NCBI GenBank assembly: GCA_025174535.1
Contig: JALBUN010000049.1
Location: 1,488,001 to 1,552,000, forward strand
Direction: 5' to 3'
DNA: 64,000 bases
Origin: Cantharellus purpuraceus
Taxonomy: Eukaryota > Basidiomycota > Agaricomycetes > Cantharellales > Hydnaceae
Under the pieces are notes generated by a model, which did not search any database, had not been told where the DNA came from, and was given only the letters and a program-made list of their open reading frames with translations. Position numbers and translations under genes: made by a program. This document shows, piece by piece, positions 58,201 through 64,000 of the stretch. How positions within the stretch are numbered: the stretch's first letter is position 1; each line of letters opens with the position of its first letter.

Positions 58201-59015
58201 CATCTCCCTTCTGGGAGATGACATTTTGATGGAGAGGGGTTGTGGTGGTTTGAAGAACCACCGCTAGCCTTTTACGGCTGAGCTTGAAAATTCTTTATTG
58301 AGAATTTTTCCAGTGACTATGTCACATGGGTGTAATGCAATTAATTATTGCTTACCCCTTTCGTGCTACCATGAGTAGCATGATGGTGAACTGCTCCCTA
58401 TGGGAGCAGTTTTTACTGCTATTGAGCTGCCTGTTGATATGGCAGCTCTATCCTCATCTAGGAACTACCATTAATTGAGGTAGTTCCTCCTCTCATTGAG
58501 CTACCATCATTGATGGCAGCTCCTCATCATGTCCCACTAGGAGCTACCTTTATTCTTGGTAGCTCCACTTCTCCCCCTTGAGCCCCATTAGATCTTTGGA
58601 GCTCTGTCTCTCTGAGAACTACCATCTATGAGGTAGTTCTCATGCTTGAGTCACCCCTCAAAGCTCTAAATAATTGTCTAGAGCTTCTAGGTCCTTACAT
58701 GACATGTAAGGTTCCCAGATGATGTCTCCCAACATCCATAGAACTTGAAATTCAAGTTCTTTATCACTTATCCATTGATGAGCGATGATTTCATTGATGA
58801 GCCACTCTTGCTCATCGTCATTCCCAAAGTCATAAAATGACTTCACTTTCCATTTTGGGAATCTCATCTCATCATTTGACGCATATGGTCAAATGAGACT
58901 GACATGGAACATAGGCATAATGCACCTACTAGTCAGTTCTGGTGGCAGTTCTAGTGTCACCATCAAAGCTTTATTATGGGCTTCAATTACTTTATAGGGC
59001 CCAATATACTTGGGC
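56931..59015. repeat. Dense array of short perfect inverted repeats (hairpins)
   Basis: At least 20 perfect stems of 7-11 bp with loops of 1-10 nt follow one another. Examples: 56931-56960 (10 bp), 57199-57225 (9), 57662-57687 (11, loop 4), 57786-57804 (9, loop 1), 57843-57868 (11, loop 4), 57883-57905 (9), 57964-57988 (10), 58155-58175 (9), 58177-58199 (10), 58200-58221 (9), 58389-58411 (10), 58424-58448 (8), 58460-58488 (10), 58540-58566 (9), 58613-58642 (11), 58661-58686 (8), 58693-58711 (9, loop 1), 58740-58760 (10, loop 1), 58820-58862 (9, enclosing 58827-58843) and 58872-58896 (9). The array overlaps the chromodomain coding region. Confidence 0.9.
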
Positions 59016-59035
59016 ACTAGTTTGTGTTGTGATCC
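58650..59035 (-). pseudogene. Chromovirus (Ty3/gypsy) integrase C terminus with chromodomain
   Basis: The minus strand reads PKYIGPYKVIEAHNKALMV (integrase GPY/F module), LELPPELTSRCIMPMFHVSL, one in-frame TGA, then MRFPKWKVKSFYDFGNDDEQ and the chromodomain EWLINEIIAHQWISDKELEF, QVLWMLGDIIWEPYMSCKDL, EALDNYLEL. The E-W/F-x-V-x-W...W-E-P-Y pattern is that of chromovirus chromodomains, which steer insertion into heterochromatin. The 5' part of pol is missing beyond 59035. Confidence 0.82.
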
Positions 59036-59725
59036 TGGTTAGACAAATGGGCGCATTTCAGAGGGCTGAGAGGAGAAAGGAGAAGGATAAAGGGGAAAGG
59101 GGCATACAGGAGGCCCAGAGGAGTTAGGGACGAGGTGAGTGATTGGATAAGGAGGGGAGGAGATAGGGGAGAGGGTATAGGAGTTGAGGGTGAGATTGTG
59201 GATGCTTTTTCTCTTTATTTCATTTTCTATTCACCCTCCCATGGACACTATAGTTAGAACCACCCAAGTCTTGAAAAATTCCATCATCTATTCTCCCTTC
59301 ACCCCCACAACTCTGAACCTTTTACTACAGACTCCTGACATGCTTATAGTGTATAAAATGAGACTAGCTAGCTACGCAATGGACCAAATCTTTTATCTCC
59401 AAGTTTGTCTTGATAACTTGTCATTTCTGGAAGCGACTTTGCTGTTCTCCTCATAACTATTCAAAGACTTTATTGATTCTTCTAAACTTGATCACATCCG
59501 CTTCTGCTCATTCACACCTACCCGTTGATACCATCCGCAAGGCAGTACAATGCCTGTACAACATTATGAGCATGCATATGTTTGCCCCTGTCATAAGTGC
59601 TGGCACTCCCAGCTCCTGACACTTCCTTTGCTTCCAACCCAACCGACCTCTATTCAACTTCGGACTTAGCAAGGCAGTATATATGGAATATATTTATAAC
59701 AGATTAAGAGTCTCAATACTCTTCG
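59036..59725 (+). other. Purine-rich tract and leader of the second copia element
   Basis: 59050-59200 is strongly purine-rich (AGGAGAAAGGAGAAGGATAA, GGGGAGGAGATAGGGGAG). From about 59210 to 59725 mixed sequence with a TATA-like GTATAAAATGAG near 59353 precedes the gag start and probably contains the 5' LTR. The LTR edges could not be fixed. Confidence 0.4.
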
Positions 59726-61486
59726 ATGGCGCAATCACCTCCCAAGCATGACATTCATAAATTTAGGGAGATCAGACCCAAGTTAAGTAGAGATAACTGG
59801 GTCTCATGGAAGCGAGAACTACTTGCTACAGCACAAGACAGAGGACTATATGCTACCATTCTAGGAATGGATGAATTACCCCATGAAGACAATACAACAA
59901 TTACAATCGTCGGCGGAGTCAGACATGCAGGAGACATCACCCTCAAACAGAAGATCTATGATTGGCACGACAGGAACAATGCTGCATACAACCAGATCCT
60001 CTTATACATCTTACCTGAACAGCAGACTGTGATTGATGGAATGGACAGAGCCTCAGAGGCTTGGACAATCCTCACGAATAAATTCAAGTCAAAGGACTCT
60101 AGCAAAATCAGCATCGTCAGGACAAGATACAAAAACTATCACATGGTGGATGGACAGTCTGTCACTTCCTACCTAACCAGCATGAAGGAGTTCAGGAACC
60201 AGCTCAGCAGGATGGGAGAGGTGATACCAGACTCCACGCACGCAGCCACAATCCTTCAAAACATACCCAAGTCTTGGAGACCAATTGTGCAGACCATTCA
60301 AATGATCCACACAGATGTAAATGAGATAGAGGAGAAGCTGGAGGCACATGAGGTGGACATAAGCGCACTCAAAGTTTCCAGTCAAGCTGCTACTGCGTTC
60401 GCAGCATGTTCTAATCCACCTCCCATCAGAAATGCCAACGACTCTAGATCACCTATGAACAGTAGATCTGCTGCCAATCAACATGTTCAGAACGCACCAC
60501 GATCTATCAACCAAAGGCCTATGTTCAGCTGCAGCAACTGTGGCCAACAGGGACACCCAATATCATGCTGCTACACTCCAGGAGGCAGCATGGAAGGACG
60601 TTCACCATGGAATAATCAAAACCAGATAAGGAACTCATTGAATCCTCTGACTTCCGCACCACCCACACCAAATCCACCGAATAGTGCAGTATCCAATCTG
60701 ATGGTGCCAAAATCATTGAATTCAGCGAAACTTGCAGGCCAGAAGCAAGATCATATCATAATGATGGTGCACATATGCAAAGCAGAGCCTGAAGATCACT
60801 TGAAGGCCATCATATCCACAAATACTTCAGCACTTTCATCAATCGAGAATAACCCACACACATGGTTCATCGATTCAGCTGCATCTATTCATTTATGCAG
60901 TGATAGAAGCTTATTTGAATCTATATACATGGTCACACCACTCACTATAGAGACCGCAAGTGGAGATTCATTCACCGCAAACCAACAAGGTATCATTCAC
61001 ATCACAATCCGATCGGACTCTGCACAAGACCTACATGATGTCCTGATAATGCTGCAGGATGTGATATATGTCCCGAAACTCAACGTGAACCTTCTTTTGG
61101 TCAGACGTATGACCAACACCAACATCAATGTGTCTTTCAGCAAGGAGTACCCTACCCTATTGATGGACAACATGATACTCACACGAGGATTGAGAATTAA
61201 CAACCTATTCACATTCAGAGCAATTATAGACCACCCAGTAAAAGAGCAGGCGAGTTACTCCTCAGAGCCCTCAGAATCAACTATCTGGCATCACAGGCTT
61301 GCGCACACAAGTTACTCTGTGATCGATAATATGTATAAATCCAACACCATGTTGGGCCTACCCCCCTGAGCATCATTCAATCAAACTATACAATGTGCAC
61401 ATTGCCCATACGGAAAACAGTCCTGGGCACCATTTTGAAACATCAAGGATCTACCACCCAATGTCGGCGATATCATTGTGTCAGAC
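59726..61486 (+). CDS. Second copia element: gag, protease and integrase N terminus
   Basis: An open frame of 547 codons (59726-61369). The gag reads MAQSPPKHDIHKFREIRPKL, the zinc knuckle CSNCGQQGHPISCCY (CX2CX4HX5C-like spacing) lies near 60532, and the protease site WFIDSAASIHLC near 60863 has D-S-A in place of the usual D-S-G. The integrase zinc region begins IWHHRLAHTSYSVIDNM. After a TGA at 61367 the same frame continues QCAHCPYGKQSWAPF, a second TGA, and VGDIIVSDLHE up to about 61486, where homology stops abruptly. The gag/protease part looks little decayed compared with the element at 46006. Confidence 0.85.
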
Positions 61487-62368
61487 TTGCATGAAGTCTC
61501 TTCTGAGCCTGATCAACCAAATTCCTTCTGCAGATGCGAACAATCCCGTGACAAGTTCCGATTCCATTGATGATCTGGATACACTTGACTGTTTCTTCAA
61601 TGCCCATGACAGAGGAGCATTGTTGTAAGTGAATACCCATCCAGTTGTAGACTTGCAATCATTAACGTCTCCCATGAAGTCAGCGTTGGTGAAGCCAGCA
61701 AGATTGTGCATGTAGCCTTCGATTCCTCGCCCTCTGGACTTGTAAAGGATTCCATGAGTCCTTGTTTGAGCGAGATATCTGACAACCCTTCTTGCTGCCT
61801 CCCAGTGTGCCGATGATGGATGGGAACTGAATTGAGCGCATTTATTCGTTGCATATGCGATGTTGGGTCAGGTGGCAGTTGCACAGTAGTTGATGCAACC
61901 TATCAGTGAGGCATACGGGATGCTGATGATCTTATCGGAGTCAGTGGATTTTCTAAGATCGATCCTCAGGTCCATTGGGCTGGTGATGGCTTGTCTGAAC
62001 TGCATGTTATATTGTTCTGTGATGCTATTGATGAAGACTGGCTGTGATATGTGTATCGTACCGGCATTTCAATTGCGTTCGATCTTTATGCCTAGTAGAT
62101 GAACAGGCTCACCCATATCTGGTATCTTGAATAGCCTGCCTATATCCCTCACCATTCTTTCCATCAATTCCGTTGAGTCCACCATGAGTAACCCGTCATC
62201 CACATACCACCCTGTGATCTTGAGTCCTCCATTTTCATTGGATCGAAAGTACACTGTCTGGTCTGCTTCTCCGGGTTTGAATCCAAGCTTCGATAACTCG
62301 TTCCGAAGTTTTTGATGCCATACATGCCCTGACTGTTTCAGTCCATAGAGACCCTTATTGAGTTTACA
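61487..62368 (-). pseudogene. Copia reverse transcriptase/RNase H fragment in opposite orientation
   Basis: Read on the minus strand from 62368: KLNKGLYGLKQSGHVWHQKL, GFKPGEADQTVYFRSNENGG, GWYVDDGLLMVDS (the catalytic YVDD) and FKIPDMGEPVHLLGIKIERN. After broken frames, RNase H follows: HNLAGFTNADFMGDVNDCKS, TTGWVFTYNNAPLSWALKKQ, SSMESELVTGLFASAEGIWL. It ends at about 61487, exactly where the plus-strand integrase fragment stops. The RT N terminus is missing because the AT-rich TIR element begins at 62369. Confidence 0.85.
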
Positions 62369-62811
62369 ACGCTTGTTCAGAAATACATCAAATATGTATA
62401 TACAACCCATTTCCTCAAATTTTATATAATATACTTATATTAAAACATATTTTGACATGATTCTCAAAAACAAATTTTTTTTTTTTTTTCATTTACCAGT
62501 GGCAGCTGCTTCAAGGGAATATTCTACTCCTGCTACACTTAATTTCTTTCACTCATTCTTTCTTGTACTATACTGGTCAAATAATCTAATGTACCTTGAA
62601 TCCTCACCTGGTATTTGTATATCTAAATATTCTATATTATACCAATAAAATTAGTATATATATTACTGTTATATCCATATAAATAATTATGTTCATCCAT
62701 AACAAACATCTTATCTTTTAAAGTTTATTAAAATATGAAATATATATTTATATTTATAAAAATTTAAGATATCCAAAAAAAACTTGGATATCTGAAATCT
62801 TTAAAGATATC
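62369..62811 (+). mobile_element. AT-rich TIR element (copy 3, truncated)
   Basis: Begins ACGCTTGTTCAGAAATAC and follows copy 1 (52753 onward) closely for about 440 bp, including a T-run near 62476 and the ATATATTTATATTTATAAA stretch. At ...TTTAAAGATATC it is cut by the long inverted-repeat arm. The right terminal repeat is therefore absent from this side. Confidence 0.85.
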
Positions 62812-64000
62812 TGTTTTGGAACCCGCAAAATTATGGTGTTAGGGCAAACTCTAAATCACCACAATTCCGTGAATGAACAGCTGAGAAGAATATCAAACCC
62901 TGCTGCAGCACAACTCCAGAAACGATTTAACGTTTGTACTTTGGTTACAATCCTTTGTATTGGTCAATGCAGACTATACGCAGAAAGGTAATACGTTTCT
63001 TAGCAGCAAGAAATGAATAAGACTTCCAGAGTCTAGAGTTCACGGACGCTTAGGGGTCCAGATATTCCAAAAAGAGGGGAATGCACTTAGAGGCTAAAGG
63101 AAGTAGGTGGATGAATCCAACCGTCCAACCAGTGGCACTCAGAAGCGGGTAACAGCAATGTGTGAAGTAGTCTAGCAACTGCTTCACACGAGTTCAAGCT
63201 TCTAATGCTCTGCAAAGGCAGTACACACTAGTTACTTAAACAAGAGCACTAATGGCAGGACTATCGACAGACAATCTCACCCTGTAGATTCGTAGTCACG
63301 TGAGGCAGATACTACACTCACGCCCAAAGCAGGAATATCACTACTTCGAGTGCAATCAAGTACAGTTACACAACTGTAAAAGATCCTTGAACTGGTAATC
63401 AACAGTTACTGAGATAGAGGATGACACTGTATGTCACTCTAGTCACACTGGTGTGCAGAAGATGGGTAGAATGTGATGATATCTTCTTCTTTCAGAGGCA
63501 GAATGGCCTCCTTATATATTGTATTTACAGGGGCTGACTAATGCTTCTGGAATATTCTACCTATTAATAGATGGAAACTACTGGAAGGTAGTGGAAGGTG
63601 GAAGAAAGGGGTAGAATATTCCAAGCCAATCACAGGATCTGATCACAGCACTAACACTGATCAGGAGCTGAATAATGGTTCTGGAAAGTTCTATCTAATA
63701 ATAGAGGGAAACAGCTAGAATGTTATGGAAAGGGGTAGAATATTCCAAGGCAATCACCTGATTTGATCACCCATCAGCTGATCTGATCCCTGAGCTAGGC
63801 ACTGATCAGGCAAAAAGAAGGGTGTCCACCCTGTTTTCTGCACTGGTTTGGACAGCCATGGATAGCCACATGTCATGTGATGATCTCTATGGAAAATAGT
63901 GCCCTGAGAGGCTGTGGTTGTTAAGTTACAGAATATTTATTGATCAGAGACATCTGAGCTTGAATTCAGGCCAAATGCCTGGTCCAAAAGGGGAGAGGCG
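62812..64000 (-). repeat. Long inverted repeat, right arm (LTR-like), runs off the window
   Basis: Begins TGTTTTGGAACCCGC and is the reverse complement of 55682-56870 over its full visible 1,189 bp. It inserts into copy 3 of the AT-rich TIR element, so it is younger than that element. Orientation is opposite to the left arm. Confidence 0.9.

Noticed and set aside
56931..59015. Hairpins as terminators or a CRISPR array
   Set aside because: Stems differ in sequence from one to the next, there are no regular spacers, and this is a eukaryotic nuclear region.

Overview
The window is nuclear DNA of a filamentous basidiomycete, most likely an Agaricomycete. Genes are split by many short (about 50-70 nt) GT-AG introns. 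Conserved eukaryotic proteins are densely packed, an F-box protein of a type common in mushroom-forming fungi is present, and the right third is filled with LTR retrotransposon remains. No bacterial, organellar or viral genes, tRNAs, rRNAs or CRISPR arrays were seen.

Layout. (1) 1-24.4 kb is a gene-dense core: the 3' part of enolase, a LaeA-like methyltransferase, the APC2 cullin subunit, a Mei2-like RNA-binding protein (minus strand), a Rab5-type GTPase, a Cdc25-type RasGEF (minus), a GRAM/VASt sterol-transfer protein, and a small LTO1/Yae1-family protein (minus). A gene-poor gap lies at 17.7-20.4 kb. (2) 25.4-28.1 kb is a GC-rich minisatellite of about 141-bp units that grade into longer composite units. 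(3) 29.2-32.7 kb holds an F-box gene and a broken, inverted copy of it. (4) 32.8-39.8 kb holds a small acidic nuclear-type protein, an RRM+YTH m6A-reader-like protein and a Derlin. (5) 40.2-45.5 kb holds two tandem secreted acid-phosphatase genes with a solo copia LTR between them. (6) 46.0-51.2 kb is a copia element with LTRs, a target-site duplication and a tRNA-iMet-half-type primer site, but its pol is broken by many TGA codons. (7) 51.2-55.4 kb is a patchwork of gypsy leader/LTR and gag fragments, one of them interrupted by a small AT-rich transposon with terminal inverted repeats. (8) 55.7-64.0 kb is framed by two gap-free 1,189-bp inverted repeats. Between them lie a chromovirus 3' remnant (minus strand) and a second copia element whose 5' half is on the plus strand and 3' half on the minus strand.

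The most unusual signal is at about 56.93-59.02 kb. The chromovirus remnant, including its still readable chromodomain, is packed end to end with perfect short inverted repeats (stems 7-11 bp, loops 1-10 nt). Other points worth checking are the C-terminal I-S-F tripeptide of the LTO1 homologue, the roughly 325-residue low-complexity insertion inside the YTH domain, and the CpG-loss pattern in the copia element.

The host genes do not form a pathway cluster; neighbours look functionally independent. Gene models were spliced by eye from reading frames, splice consensus and family knowledge, so exon edges of the long multi-exon genes are approximate.
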